Positions 56,204-64,000 of a DNA stretch of 64,000 bases are shown here, piece by piece. The translations under genes and the position numbers were made by a program. The notes below the pieces were generated by a model. The model saw nothing but the letters and a program-made list of their open reading frames with translations. It made no database searches and was not told where the DNA came from. The stretch's first letter is position 1. Each line of letters begins with the position of its first letter. Source of the stretch: Collinsella stercoris DSM 13279 (lineage in GTDB: Bacteria; Actinomycetota; Coriobacteriia; Coriobacteriales; Coriobacteriaceae); contig NZ_CP085935.1 in assembly GCF_020735465.1 (NCBI RefSeq), positions 62,001 through 126,000 on the forward strand, written 5' to 3'.

Positions 56204-57394
56204 ATGGCCAAGGAAAAGTTTGAGCGCACTAAGCCGCATGTTAACATCGGCACCATCGGTCACGTCGACCACGGCAAGACGACCCTGACCGCCGCCATCA
56301 CCAAGGTTCTCTCCGAGACCGATGGCTGCAAGGCCGACTTCACCGCCTTCGAGAACATCGACAAGGCCCCCGAGGAGCGCGAGCGCGGCATTACGATCTC
56401 CGTCTCCCACGTCGAGTACGAGACCGCTAAGCGTCACTACGCTCACGTTGACTGCCCCGGCCACGCCGACTACGTCAAGAACATGATCTCCGGTGCTGCC
56501 CAGATGGACGGCGCTATCCTCGTTATCGCCGCTACCGACGGCCCGATGGCTCAGACCCGTGAGCACATCCTGCTCGCCCGTCAGGTCGGCGTGCCCTACA
56601 TCGTCGTGTTCCTGAACAAGTGCGACATGGTCGACGACGAGGAGCTCATTGACCTCGTCGAGATGGAGACCCGTGACCTCCTCTCCGAGTACGAGTTCCC
56701 GGGAGACGACCTGCCGATCATTCGCGGCTCCGCCCTTGGCGCTCTCAACGGCGAGGAGAAGTGGATGGACTCCATCCGCGAGCTTATGGCTGCCGTCGAC
56801 GAGTACATCCCGACGCCTGAGCGCGACAACGAGAAGCCCTTCCTGATGGCCGTTGAGGACGTCATGACCATTTCCGGTCGTGGTACCGTTGCCACCGGTC
56901 GTGTCGAGCGCGGCGAGCTCAAGCTCAACGAGCCCGTCGAGATCGTCGGCATCAAGGAGACCAAGAACACTGTCGTTACTGGTATCGAGATGTTCCGTAA
57001 GTCCATGGACTTCTGCGAGGCTGGCGACAACGTCGGTCTGCTGCTCCGTGGCATCAAGCGTGAGGACATCGAGCGCGGCCAGGTTCTCTGCAAGCCCGGT
57101 TCGGTTACCCCGCACACCAAGTTCACCGGCGAGATCTACGTTCTGACCAAGGAGGAGGGCGGCCGTCATACCCCGTTCTTCGATGGTTATCGTCCTCAGT
57201 TCTACTTCCGTACCACCGACGTTACCGGTACCGTGAAGCTCCCCGAGGGCACCGAGATGGCTATGCCTGGTGACCACATCACCATCGAGGGTGACCTCAT
57301 CCACCCGATCGCCATGGAGGAGGGCCTGCGCTTCGCTATCCGCGAGGGTGGCCACACCGTGGGTTCTGGTATCGTCTCCACCATCATCGAGTAA
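56204..57394 (+). CDS. tuf: Elongation factor Tu
   Basis: EF-Tu brings aminoacyl-tRNA to the ribosome. The 396-residue product has the P-loop [10 protein letters not shown] at 19-28, switch regions with [28 protein letters not shown] near 80, and the NKCD motif near 135, followed by domains II and III. GAAGGAGG precedes the ATG. Extreme codon bias fits very high expression. It follows tRNA-Tyr, Thr and Met and is followed by rpmG, tRNA-Trp, secE and nusG, the ancient tRNA-tufB arrangement. Confidence 0.99.
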   Translation: MAKEKFERTKPHVNIGTIGHVDHGKTTLTAAITKVLSETDGCKADFTAFENIDKAPEERERGITISVSHVEYETAKRHYAHVDCPGHADYVKNMISGAAQMDGAILVIAATDGPMAQTREHILLARQVGVPYIVVFLNKCDMVDDEELIDLVEMETRDLLSEYEFPGDDLPIIRGSALGALNGEEKWMDSIRELMAAVDEYIPTPERDNEKPFLMAVEDVMTISGRGTVATGRVERGELKLNEPVEIVGIKETKNTVVTGIEMFRKSMDFCEAGDNVGLLLRGIKREDIERGQVLCKPGSVTPHTKFTGEIYVLTKEEGGRHTPFFDGYRPQFYFRTTDVTGTVKLPEGTEMAMPGDHITIEGDLIHPIAMEEGLRFAIREGGHTVGSGIVSTIIE

Positions 57395-57423
57395 CTTACA
57401 CTCGCTGATTTAGGCGTACTGAA

Positions 57424-57460
57424 GGGACCCGGCGCCGCTCTTGGTGCCGGGTCCTTTCTT
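57424..57460 (+). terminator. Terminator of tuf
   Basis: GGACCCGGC and GCCGGGTCC pair around a short GC-rich loop, followed by TTTCTTG. Confidence 0.9.
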
Positions 57461-57603
57461 GTGACATGCTGATGCATGAATCCAGCGTTGCAAACGGCAT
57501 TCCCGCATCTGCGCTGCTAGAGTTCTGCACAAGTAACAGATATCGGTACTTGAGTGAGATGTGAATCTCCTTTGCAGAACAGATACGGTAATACCGATTG
57601 GGA

Positions 57604-57633
57604 TTGACAACAGTACCCACTCGATGGTATTGT
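57604..57633 (+). promoter_or_regulatory. Promoter of the rpmG-secE-nusG region
   Basis: TTGACA (57604-57609) and TATTGT (57628-57633) are 18 bases apart, 46 bases before rpmG. The region after the tuf terminator is AT-rich. Confidence 0.65.
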
Positions 57634-57678
57634 TAACGACCGTGCCCGCAATTGGGCAGTACATGGAGGTTTAGATAC

Positions 57679-57828
57679 ATGCGTACTATGGTTACCCTTG
57701 CTTGCACCGAGTGCAAGCGTCGTAATTACACGACCACCAAGAACAAGGCGAACATGCCTGATCGCATGGAGATCAAGAAGTATTGCCCTTGGTGCAAGAA
57801 GCACACGCTGCACAAGGAGACTCGTTAG
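57679..57828 (+). CDS. rpmG: 50S ribosomal protein L33
   Basis: The 49-residue protein has the zinc-ribbon form of L33, with CTECKRRNY at 9-17 and [14 protein letters not shown] at the end. It belongs to the large ribosomal subunit. GGAGG lies ten bases before the ATG at 57679. The position between tuf and secE, next to tRNA-Trp, is conserved in many bacteria. Zinc-free L33 paralogs replace the cysteines; none is seen in this window. Confidence 0.96.
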   Translation: MRTMVTLACTECKRRNYTTTKNKANMPDRMEIKKYCPWCKKHTLHKETR

Positions 57829-57842
57829 TCTCTTTCTCATAC

Positions 57843-57918
<76 letters not shown>

Positions 57919-57927
57919 GTCTTTATT

Positions 57928-57957
57928 CCGTAAGCCTCTTCGGAGGCTTACGGTTTC
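57928..57957 (+). terminator. Hairpin after tRNA-Trp
   Basis: CCGTAAGCCTC and GAGGCTTACGG form an 11-bp perfect stem with a TTCG tetraloop, followed by TTTCT. It may partly end the rpmG transcript before secE. Confidence 0.85.
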
Positions 57958-57995
57958 TAATGTATAGGCGCATATACGCGCGGAGGTAAGCCATC

Positions 57996-58253
57996 ATGGC
58001 CAACAAGAAGAGCACCAAGTCTCCTGAGAAGACGAAGAAGACCACCAAGAAGCCTGGCTTCATCGCTCGCGCTAAGGCGTATATGGCCTCTGTTCGCTCT
58101 GAGATGAAGCGCGTTGTGTGGCCAACTAAGAACGAGCTCGTTAACTACACGATTGCCGTATGCGTTTCGCTCGTCGTCGTCGGTGTCGCCATCGCTCTTC
58201 TCGATATTGTCATCAGCGAGGGCCTCGTGCTCTTCGCGAGCCTGAGGGGGTAA
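57996..58253 (+). CDS. secE: Preprotein translocase subunit SecE
   Basis: SecE is the clamp of the SecYEG channel. The 85-residue product has a lysine-rich N-terminus, the amphipathic helix with SVRSEMKRVVWPTKNELVNY, and one membrane segment (TIAVCVSLVVVGVAIALLDI). GCGGAGG precedes the ATG. Its stop is four bases before the nusG start. Confidence 0.96.
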   Translation: MANKKSTKSPEKTKKTTKKPGFIARAKAYMASVRSEMKRVVWPTKNELVNYTIAVCVSLVVVGVAIALLDIVISEGLVLFASLRG

Positions 58254-58257
58254 GTAG

Positions 58258-58797
58258 ATGTCCAAGCGTTGGTACGTCGTTCACACCTACTCTGGGTACG
58301 AGAACCGCGTCAAGTCCGATCTCGAGCATCGCATCGAGACCATGGGCATGCAGGATCGTATCTTTGATATCCAGATCCCCACCGAGCGCGTCACCGAGCT
58401 CAAAGAGGGCGGCAAGCGCGACGAGAAGGATGTCAAGATCTTCCCCGGCTACGTGCTTGTTCGCATGGAGATGGACGACGACGCCTGGACGTGCGTCCGC
58501 AACACTCCCGGCGTAACCGGTTTCCTCGGTGGCAGCGGCAAGCCCGCTCCGCTTTCTCGTGATGAGTACAACAAGATGATGCGCAAGACCGACAAGGGCG
58601 GCGCTGCTCCCAAGCGTGCCGTGGTCGACATCGAGGTTGGCACCTCGGTCCGTGTTATCTCAGGTCCGCTCTCCGACTTCGACGGTAAGGTCTCCGAGGT
58701 TATGCCCGAGGCTGCCAAGGTCAAGGTCACGCTGATGATCTTCGGCCGCGAGACGCCTGTCGAGCTGAGCTTTGACCAGATTACGGTCATCGCTTAG
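58258..58797 (+). CDS. nusG: Transcription termination/antitermination factor NusG
   Basis: NusG binds RNA polymerase and links it to the ribosome or Rho. The 179-residue product has the NGN domain start KRWYVVHTYSGYENRVKSDL and FPGYVLVRMEMDD near 62, and a C-terminal KOW domain, VRVISGPLSDFDGKVSEVMP, ending in the family-typical ETPVELSFDQI. It has no inserted domain II. Spacing to secE is four bases; GAGGGGG precedes the ATG. Confidence 0.97.
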   Translation: MSKRWYVVHTYSGYENRVKSDLEHRIETMGMQDRIFDIQIPTERVTELKEGGKRDEKDVKIFPGYVLVRMEMDDDAWTCVRNTPGVTGFLGGSGKPAPLSRDEYNKMMRKTDKGGAAPKRAVVDIEVGTSVRVISGPLSDFDGKVSEVMPEAAKVKVTLMIFGRETPVELSFDQITVIA

Positions 58798-58921
58798 CGC
58801 CCTATTCGTTTGTCCGCGCTTGAGCGCTTCGGTCCCGACCGCTCATCGGTGCCCGTGCTTCTAGCGAACGTGCGCTGACGATATTTGATTTCAGATACTT
58901 CACGTACAAGGAAGGTGTGAC

Positions 58922-59350
58922 ATGGCAGAGAAGAAGATCGCCACCGTCATCAAGCTTCAGATTCCGGCCGGCCAGGCCAACCCGGCTCCTCCGGTGGGCC
59001 CCGCCCTCGGTGCCGCCCAGGTCAACATCATGCAGTTCTGCCAAGCGTTCAACGCTGCCACGCAGGACAAGATGGGCGACGTCATCCCGGTCGTCATCAC
59101 CGTTTTCGAGGACCGCACGTTCGACTTCGTGTGCAAGACCCCGCCGGCGGCTCACCTCATCAAGAAGGAGCTCAAGCTCAAGAGCGGTTCCGCTGTTCCT
59201 CAGCGCGATAAGGTCGGCCAGCTCACCGATGAGCAGCTCACCAAGATCGCCGAGATCAAGATGCCCGACCTCAACGCGAACGACATCGACGCCGCCAAGA
59301 AGATCGTTGCCGGCACCGCTCGCTCCATGGGTGTCACCATCGCCGAGTAA
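58922..59350 (+). CDS. rplK: 50S ribosomal protein L11
   Basis: L11 forms part of the GTPase-associated centre. The 142-residue product has [20 protein letters not shown] near the start and the C-terminal [22 protein letters not shown] lies upstream of the ATG. It is followed by rplA, the usual pair. Confidence 0.98.
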   Translation: MAEKKIATVIKLQIPAGQANPAPPVGPALGAAQVNIMQFCQAFNAATQDKMGDVIPVVITVFEDRTFDFVCKTPPAAHLIKKELKLKSGSAVPQRDKVGQLTDEQLTKIAEIKMPDLNANDIDAAKKIVAGTARSMGVTIAE

Positions 59351-59445
59351 CTTCTTCGGTTTCTTTTGGTAATTCATGTGCCATCCGGGCGCATGACTGA
59401 TGTGGGAGGGGGTTCGTCCCCGATTGCACCACAGGAGGTATTGAC

Positions 59446-60156
59446 ATGGCTAACAAGCATGGCAAGAAGTTCCGTGAGGCTGCGGCCAAGATTGACCGCG
59501 CTGCCCTCTACACCCCGCTTGAGGCTGTGAAGCTCGTCAAGGAGCTCTCCAGCGCCAAGTTCGACGAGACCGTCGAGGCTCACTTCCGTCTGGGCATCGA
59601 CACTCGTAAGGCCGATCAGAACATCCGCGGCTCCATCTCCCTGCCTCACGGCACCGGCAAGACTGTTCGCGTCGCCGTGTTCGCCGAGGGCGCCCAGGCT
59701 GAGCAGGCCGCCGAGGCTGGTGCCGACGTCATCGGTTCCGACGAGCTGATCGCGCAGATCCAGAAGGGCGAGATCAACTTCGACGCCGCCATCGCCACCC
59801 CGATGATGATGGCCAAGGTCGGTCGCATCGGTAAGATCCTCGGCCCCCGTGGCCTCATGCCGAACCCCAAGCTCGGCACCGTGACCATGGACGTTGCCAA
59901 GATGGTCTCCGAGCTCAAGGCTGGCCGCGTTGAGTATCGTGCCGACCGTTACGGCATCTGCCACGTGCCGCTGGGCAAGGTCTCCTTCGACGAGCAGAAG
60001 CTCGTGGAGAACTACGCTGCTCTCTACACCGAGATCCTCCGTGTGAAGCCTGCTTCCGCCAAGGGCAAGTATGTGAAGAGCATCTCCGTGTCCTCCACCA
60101 TGGGCCCTGGCGTCAAGGTCGACTCCGCCGTCCAGCGCAACTTCATGGAGGCCTAA
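59446..60156 (+). CDS. rplA: 50S ribosomal protein L1
   Basis: L1 builds the stalk near the ribosome E site and often represses its own operon. The 236-residue product has the [17 protein letters not shown]-type motif ([18 protein letters not shown] near 125) and the C-terminal [28 protein letters not shown] precedes the ATG. A terminator follows; rplJ and rplL, often next, are not adjacent. Confidence 0.98.
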   Translation: MANKHGKKFREAAAKIDRAALYTPLEAVKLVKELSSAKFDETVEAHFRLGIDTRKADQNIRGSISLPHGTGKTVRVAVFAEGAQAEQAAEAGADVIGSDELIAQIQKGEINFDAAIATPMMMAKVGRIGKILGPRGLMPNPKLGTVTMDVAKMVSELKAGRVEYRADRYGICHVPLGKVSFDEQKLVENYAALYTEILRVKPASAKGKYVKSISVSSTMGPGVKVDSAVQRNFMEA

Positions 60157-60186
60157 GCGTTAATTCGCTTACCCCTTTTGACTCGG

Positions 60187-60222
60187 AAAACCCGGTTCGC
60201 ATGTGCGGACCGGGTTTTTTAT
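60187..60222 (+). terminator. Terminator of rplKA
   Basis: AAAACCCGGT and ACCGGGTTTT pair around a 12-base loop, followed by six T residues. Confidence 0.93.
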
Positions 60223-60287
60223 AGCTCGGGTCCGATTTGATAGATCGGTGTAGCACCCTGGAATCGCGTGCGAGCATCGTTACCTGC

Positions 60288-60453
60288 CTCTCCATGTTTG
60301 TCGTCGTCTGACCCTACATATCTGTCGTTGCCAGGCTCTCCATGCATGTCGTTGCAATGCTCTATATATGTCGTTGTCTGGCTCTACATGTTTGTCGTTG
60401 TCAGATTCTCCATGCATACCGCTGTCTGGCTTTACATGCATATCATTGCCATG
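60288..60453. repeat. 24-nt degenerate tandem repeat, seven units
   Basis: Units CTCTACATGTTTGTCGTTGT-like start at 60288, 60312, 60336, 60360, 60382, 60406 and 60430, with 22-24-base spacing. It fills the gap between the rplA terminator and the PadR promoter. Confidence 0.9.
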
Positions 60454-60621
60454 CTTTAAACGGTGGTGCTTCACTTGCGATGCACAATCAGATTCAAAGG
60501 GTTACCGTTCACGTCTCATTCGACATCTTTTACCGTATAAACCAAAGTACATCGACAGACATAGTACTCTTGGCTATACTATAGTCATCGAAGCAACCAT
60601 GATTGCAAGGAGGTGACTTGT

Positions 60622-60972
60622 ATGGCAACGCGTGATGCGGTGAGCGACTTGATACGGGGAAACATCGATGCGATCATCCTGTGCTCGCTTTCGGAAGGCG
60701 ACAACTACGGGTATGAGATTCTCAAAGGAATCGCTCTGGCGAGTCGGGGCGAGTATGAGATGAAGGAACCCTCGCTCTATACAAGTCTCAAGCGATTGGA
60801 ATCGCAGGGATTTGTCGAGAGTTATTGGGGCAGTGAGACCCAGGGCGCTCGCCGTAAGTACTATCGCATTACATCGGCTGGTGTTCAGGAGCTGAGTGAG
60901 GCGACTGAGCGCTGGATTCGAGTCCGCAAGATTATCGATCGCTTGCTTAACCAGGAAGGGAGCGCACGATGA
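60622..60972 (+). CDS. PadR-family transcriptional regulator
   Basis: The 116-residue protein has the PadR winged helix: ILCSLSEGDNYGYEILKGI near 19-37, LYTSLKRLESQGFVESYW near 52-69 and ARRKYYRITSAGVQEL near 78-93, then a short dimerisation helix. PadR proteins sense small ligands and repress nearby genes. AAGGAGGT lies seven bases before ATG 60622. The AT-rich 60490-60600 region probably contains its promoter. It overlaps the next gene by four bases, the common layout of PadR with a membrane-protein partner. Confidence 0.93.
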   Translation: MATRDAVSDLIRGNIDAIILCSLSEGDNYGYEILKGIALASRGEYEMKEPSLYTSLKRLESQGFVESYWGSETQGARRKYYRITSAGVQELSEATERWIRVRKIIDRLLNQEGSAR

Positions 60973-62264
60973 ACGAGCTGCGCATGTACGTGGAGCACTT
61001 GTTTGAGGGTAAAGTGCTCACGCCTGAGAACATCGAGCTTAAAGAGGAGATCTTCGGCAACCTCGTGGCGCGTTACGAGGACCTCCTCTCCGAGGGCGTG
61101 CCTGAAGCCGAGGCGCTTCGCCGCACCAAGGAGAGCATCACGAGTGTCGATGATGTACTTGAGGGCAGGGATGCGGAGGCAATGGCCGGCAACGCGGGGA
61201 ACGGTGCTGAGGGGCCCGGAACGAACGTCTCCGAGGCGGAATCGGTCAAGGCGAGTGGTGGTGCATCTGTCCTGCGGGATCCTCATGCCGAGGACGGCTC
61301 TACGTGCACCTCAGGCTCGAGCGAGTGCGGTCATCATCAGGATGCCGCCGAGGCGGTGCGTCCCCTTGACGCCGATGAGCAGGTGGCGGGCAGCGTGCAA
61401 GATGCGGCCGATGCCGGCAAGGGACCCCATGCGCACCAAACCCCGGGCGTTCCCGTGCCGCCCACCTCGAATGGGGACGGTGCTCAGGATGTTGGCGGCG
61501 CGGCGAGAACGCGCAAGCTGTGGCCATGGGGCTGCGTCGGTGCCGTGGCGTTCGTCATCGCATTGGGAATTATCGGGGCGCTCATGTTTGGCGCTACGGG
61601 TCTGGTCGACACGTGGGACGATCTGGACGACTCGATTGAGGATGTCGACGTGGTACCAACCCCGGACAGCACCGATGCAAGTAAGGGCGAGTCGCAGTCT
61701 TCCAACGTGGATGAAAGTCGCTCGCATGCAAACGATGAGATACGCGTGGACGAGCAGGGGCAGGTTTGGATTGACGGCGAGCTTGGCGACGAGCTGGCCA
61801 GGGACGTGGTCAATGCGGGCTATGGCGATGTTGCCCCCTACGCCAACACCGACCTCAGCGATGCGAAGGCGGTGGAGGCGCTTGTCGGCGTGCTTCCCAT
61901 GGGCGAATATGCGAGTGGGATTGACGTGACGAAGGGCGTCGACGTGCTGAGCTTGGCATATCGCGAGCTGCCAGAGGCGCTCGATGGCGACTCGGTTGAC
62001 GCTGCCCTGGCCTACGATGTGACCGCGCTGTTCTGCGCCATGCCCTTCGTCAACGAGATTCAGATCACGGTAACGGAGCGCGATGATCCGCTGGACGAGA
62101 GCTACTACGTGTTTAGCCGCGACACCGTGCAGAATTGCTATGGGGTGCGCTTGGATGACGCGTTGATCAACGAGACGGGCTGGACGCAGCTCAAGGAGGA
62201 TAGCCTCTATCGCCGTAAGTTCATCGCCCACATGCTGGATGCGGCTGAGCGTGAGTGGGATTAG
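60969..62264 (+). CDS. PadR-associated membrane protein with permease-prefix/DUF1700-like N-terminus
   Basis: The 431-residue product starts with a helical region (MNELRMYVEHLFEGKVLTPE to TKESITSVDDVL, about residues 1-65) like those found in proteins coupled to PadR regulators. A long acidic, low-complexity stretch (70-175) leads to one membrane segment (WPWGCVGAVAFVIALGIIGA) and an outer domain of about 200 residues with no motif I recognise. The overlap ATGA with padR shows coupling. It probably takes part in envelope sensing or is the regulated target; the function is unknown. Confidence 0.75.
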   Translation: MNELRMYVEHLFEGKVLTPENIELKEEIFGNLVARYEDLLSEGVPEAEALRRTKESITSVDDVLEGRDAEAMAGNAGNGAEGPGTNVSEAESVKASGGASVLRDPHAEDGSTCTSGSSECGHHQDAAEAVRPLDADEQVAGSVQDAADAGKGPHAHQTPGVPVPPTSNGDGAQDVGGAARTRKLWPWGCVGAVAFVIALGIIGALMFGATGLVDTWDDLDDSIEDVDVVPTPDSTDASKGESQSSNVDESRSHANDEIRVDEQGQVWIDGELGDELARDVVNAGYGDVAPYANTDLSDAKAVEALVGVLPMGEYASGIDVTKGVDVLSLAYRELPEALDGDSVDAALAYDVTALFCAMPFVNEIQITVTERDDPLDESYYVFSRDTVQNCYGVRLDDALINETGWTQLKEDSLYRRKFIAHMLDAAEREWD

Positions 62265-62341
62265 GAGTTTGATACTCAAGGCGACGCCTCACGGGGCGCA
62301 GGCCGACTAGAGTGCTTTGCGCCCATGCCAAGCGCTCACGT

Positions 62342-62389
62342 CAAACGGTAAAGTACAGCAGATGCCAAACGGTAAAGTCCGGCAGATGC
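62342..62389. repeat. Two-unit 24-nt tandem repeat
   Basis: CAAACGGTAAAGTACAGCAG with ATGC (62342-62365) is repeated at 62366-62389 with two changes. Confidence 0.9.
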
Positions 62390-62391
62390 AA

Positions 62392-62429
62392 AACAGGGGC
62401 TCGCGGAGGGTGATCCGCGAGCCCCTGTT
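62392..62429. terminator. Bidirectional terminator between convergent genes
   Basis: A perfect 16-bp stem, AACAGGGGCTCGCGGA with its complement, has a 6-base loop. It lies between the PadR unit and the mechanosensitive channel gene. Confidence 0.8.
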
Positions 62430-62492
62430 GCTTGTGAGGGAGTGCGTCGCAAGGGGCACGAACGCCAGGATGAGCTGCGCTCTGTTTGGCGG

Positions 62493-63281
62493 TTACACGA
62501 GTGCGGCGATGGCGCGCACGATGGCGTCGGCGGCGGCGCTCGTCTTGGAGGCGTCCTCGACCTGTAAAATGATCTTGCCCTTTATGCCGAGCTCGGAGAT
62601 CTCGGAGAACAGCACACGAGGGCCATCGATGACGGGGGAGACGGAGGACGCGGCGGTGCGCGCGAGCTGAGTGAGCTCGTCGGCCAGGCCGTCCATGTCG
62701 GATGCACGGGCGCTGCCATCCTCACGCAGGCGTGGAACGGCAAAGGGAACACTTACGCGACTAGCAGGCAGCAAGTGCACCAGGGCCGTCTTGGAGATGA
62801 TCGAATTGGGGATGATGACCGTCTGCCCCATGGCGTCGCGGATGGTCGTGTGGCGCCAGGTCACGTCCTGCACCACGCCCGCCTCGGCTCCCACCTCGAT
62901 GTTGTCGCCGGGCTTGACGATGCCCATAAAGGTCACCTGCAGTCCGCCGATGAGGTTGGAGAGCGTGTCCTGGAAGCCGAGCGAGACGGCGATGCCGCCG
63001 ACGCCAAGGGCGGCCACGAGGGCGTTTGCGTTCACGCCAAAGCAGGCATCGAGGATGATGCTCGCGCCGGTGGCCCAAATCACCCCGCGAACGATGTTGA
63101 CGATGATGCTCGAGCTGGGGAGCGGGTTGTCATCGCGATTGAGGAAATGCTGCAGTGCGCGCGCCGCGATGCTGGAAACCACGTGCGTCGCAAAGGCGAG
63201 TGCGATGGCCCACAGAAGGCTCTGGACAAACGGGTGGGCAAAGAACTTGAATAAGCCGTCCAAAACGACCTCCCAAACCAC
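62493..63281 (-). CDS. MscS-type small-conductance mechanosensitive channel
   Basis: MscS channels release solutes on osmotic downshock. The 262-residue product has about three membrane helices, the pore-lining stretch LVAALGVGGIAVSLGFQDTL near 88, and the beta domain with PGDNIEVGAEAGVVQDVTWR near 123 and VIIPNSIISK near 154. The start is uncertain: GTG 63281 is used here, but a TTG at 63263 has GGGAGG five bases upstream and may be the true start. The gene is convergent with the PadR unit. Confidence 0.9.
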   Translation of the reverse strand: MVWEVVLDGLFKFFAHPFVQSLLWAIALAFATHVVSSIAARALQHFLNRDDNPLPSSSIIVNIVRGVIWATGASIILDACFGVNANALVAALGVGGIAVSLGFQDTLSNLIGGLQVTFMGIVKPGDNIEVGAEAGVVQDVTWRHTTIRDAMGQTVIIPNSIISKTALVHLLPASRVSVPFAVPRLREDGSARASDMDGLADELTQLARTAASSVSPVIDGPRVLFSEISELGIKGKIILQVEDASKTSAAADAIVRAIAALV

Positions 63282-63358
63282 GAGGGGATACGATGCTCCC
63301 TATACCCTACCCAAAGACGCCGCGTGGGATTCAGCGCGTGCAAGAGGGGCGGGCCCGC

Positions 63359-64000
63359 TCACCCGCCTGCGCGTTTTGCGAGCAGGCGGGTGAACCTCAA
63401 AAAGAGCTCGTCCGACGCCGCGATCTGCGCATCGTTGTAGTGCACCATGGTCATGTTCTCGAGCATGCGCTCGTAGTCCTTGTCCGGTCTGAGCCAGTTG
63501 CCGGGGTCCATGCAGTCGGCGATCTTCTCCAAAAACGCCATGCCCGCGCCGATGGCGTGTTCGCGTTGCGCGGGGCTCGCGTTGCCGGGAAGCGTGTCCA
63601 TAAGTTTGCTGACGCGCAGGTATTCATCGGTGAGTCCGCGCTCTGGTATGGCGCGAAAGATGCGCTCGATCTCGGCGAGCTCACCGTCGGTGTAGAGGTG
63701 CGCGGCGATGCCCATGGCGATGCGGTCGTCCTCGGTGAGGGCGTTGAGCAGAAAGCCGAATTCATGGGTCTGCCGCTCGAAGGCATTGACGGCATCGAGC
63801 ACGCGCATGGCGCGTTCGGGGTAGTCTGGGTCGGCGTGTCGGGTGCGGATGTGCCGGATGAGCTCACGTTGGTGCTCCAGCTGCGAGATCTGCTCTTCAA
63901 GTCGCTGGTCCAGTTCGTCCAGGAGGTCCTGTGCGCCCGGTCCGAGCGAGTCGCCCTGGACGCGCTCGGCGTCGAGCTCATCGAGCATGGGGCCGATCTG
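63359..64000 (-). CDS. Hypothetical helical protein, 5' end cut by the window
   Basis: At least 213 codons are open to the right edge. An ATG at 63988 exists, but there is no ribosome site in the 12 bases after it, so the start probably lies outside. The visible product is acidic, soluble and helical, with a likely coiled coil (DELDQRLEEQISQLEHQREL). It resembles the helical-repeat proteins at 5.4-7.5 kb in composition, but I find no shared motif. The function is unknown. Confidence 0.6.
   Translation of the reverse strand, partial: QIGPMLDELDAERVQGDSLGPGAQDLLDELDQRLEEQISQLEHQRELIRHIRTRHADPDYPERAMRVLDAVNAFERQTHEFGFLLNALTEDDRIAMGIAAHLYTDGELAEIERIFRAIPERGLTDEYLRVSKLMDTLPGNASPAQREHAIGAGMAFLEKIADCMDPGNWLRPDKDYERMLENMTMVHYNDAQIAASDELFLRFTRLLAKRAGG

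Overview
The window is a GC-rich chromosomal segment of an anaerobic actinobacterium, most likely a Collinsella-like member of the Coriobacteriia. This is inferred from codon usage, from strong GGAGG-type ribosome sites, from a MurT/GatD system beside a type III glutamine synthetase, from the tRNA-tuf-rpmG-tRNA-secE-nusG-rplK-rplA gene order, and from PTS-based sugar use. No 16S gene is present, so the genus is an inference. Both ends cut genes: a type III glutamine synthetase at the left and an unknown protein at the right.

Layout. 0-8.4 kb: end of glnN, tRNA-Glu, bioY, then a minus-strand block with a fused MurT-GatD enzyme, an IorA-like iron-sulfur protein, a SlyD-type prolyl isomerase, a coupled pair of helical-repeat proteins and a NusG-domain-II protein. 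8.7-9.9 kb: an iron alcohol dehydrogenase. 10.2-16.6 kb: a sugar locus with a ROK kinase, fructose-type PTS IIA/IIB/IIC, two class II aldolases and an RpiR-type regulator whose 3' end is frameshifted; TGTTTCA boxes link the three transcription units. 16.6-19.8 kb: mostly non-coding and repeat-rich, with one AbiEi-like/PD-(D/E)XK gene between two copies of an 89-bp repeat. 19.9-24.7 kb: argCJBD. 24.7-31.7 kb: tRNA-Val, a small membrane-anchored protein, HAD phosphatase, murI, rph, rdgB, dtd, veg, ispE and tRNA-Pro. 32-41 kb: tatA, greA, lysS with a C-terminal tRNA-binding domain, a RelB/PIN toxin-antitoxin pair, pepD and clpC.

41.2-48.6 kb is an accessory, lower-GC cluster. It holds a radical SAM/SPASM peptide maturase, a 23-codon reading frame directly after it, a DUF2975-type membrane protein with an XRE regulator, a secreted 145-residue protein with its own operator-promoter and terminator, and an ABC exporter made of three permeases, an ATPase and two membrane-anchored extracellular proteins. 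This looks like a modified-peptide or bacteriocin-like system and is the strongest candidate for an undescribed system here.

48.8-55.2 kb: disA, ispD, ispF, cysS, rlmB and a YacP-type NYN nuclease. 55.2-60.2 kb: the translation block with tRNA-Thr, Tyr, Thr, Met, tuf, rpmG, tRNA-Trp, secE, nusG, rplK and rplA. 60.6-64 kb: a PadR regulator with a coupled membrane protein, an MscS channel and the truncated last gene.

The non-coding DNA is unusually structured. At least a dozen intergenic regions hold short degenerate tandem repeats (units about 17-39 nt), each with its own sequence, and some start inside the end of the neighbouring gene. Dispersed palindromes of the AGGGACAGTCCCT type occur at 35, 36 and 53 kb. 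A three-copy hairpin element with a conserved core and covarying stems lies before veg, ispF and cysS. A tRNA-like folded element follows the terminators of tRNA-Val and tRNA-Thr.
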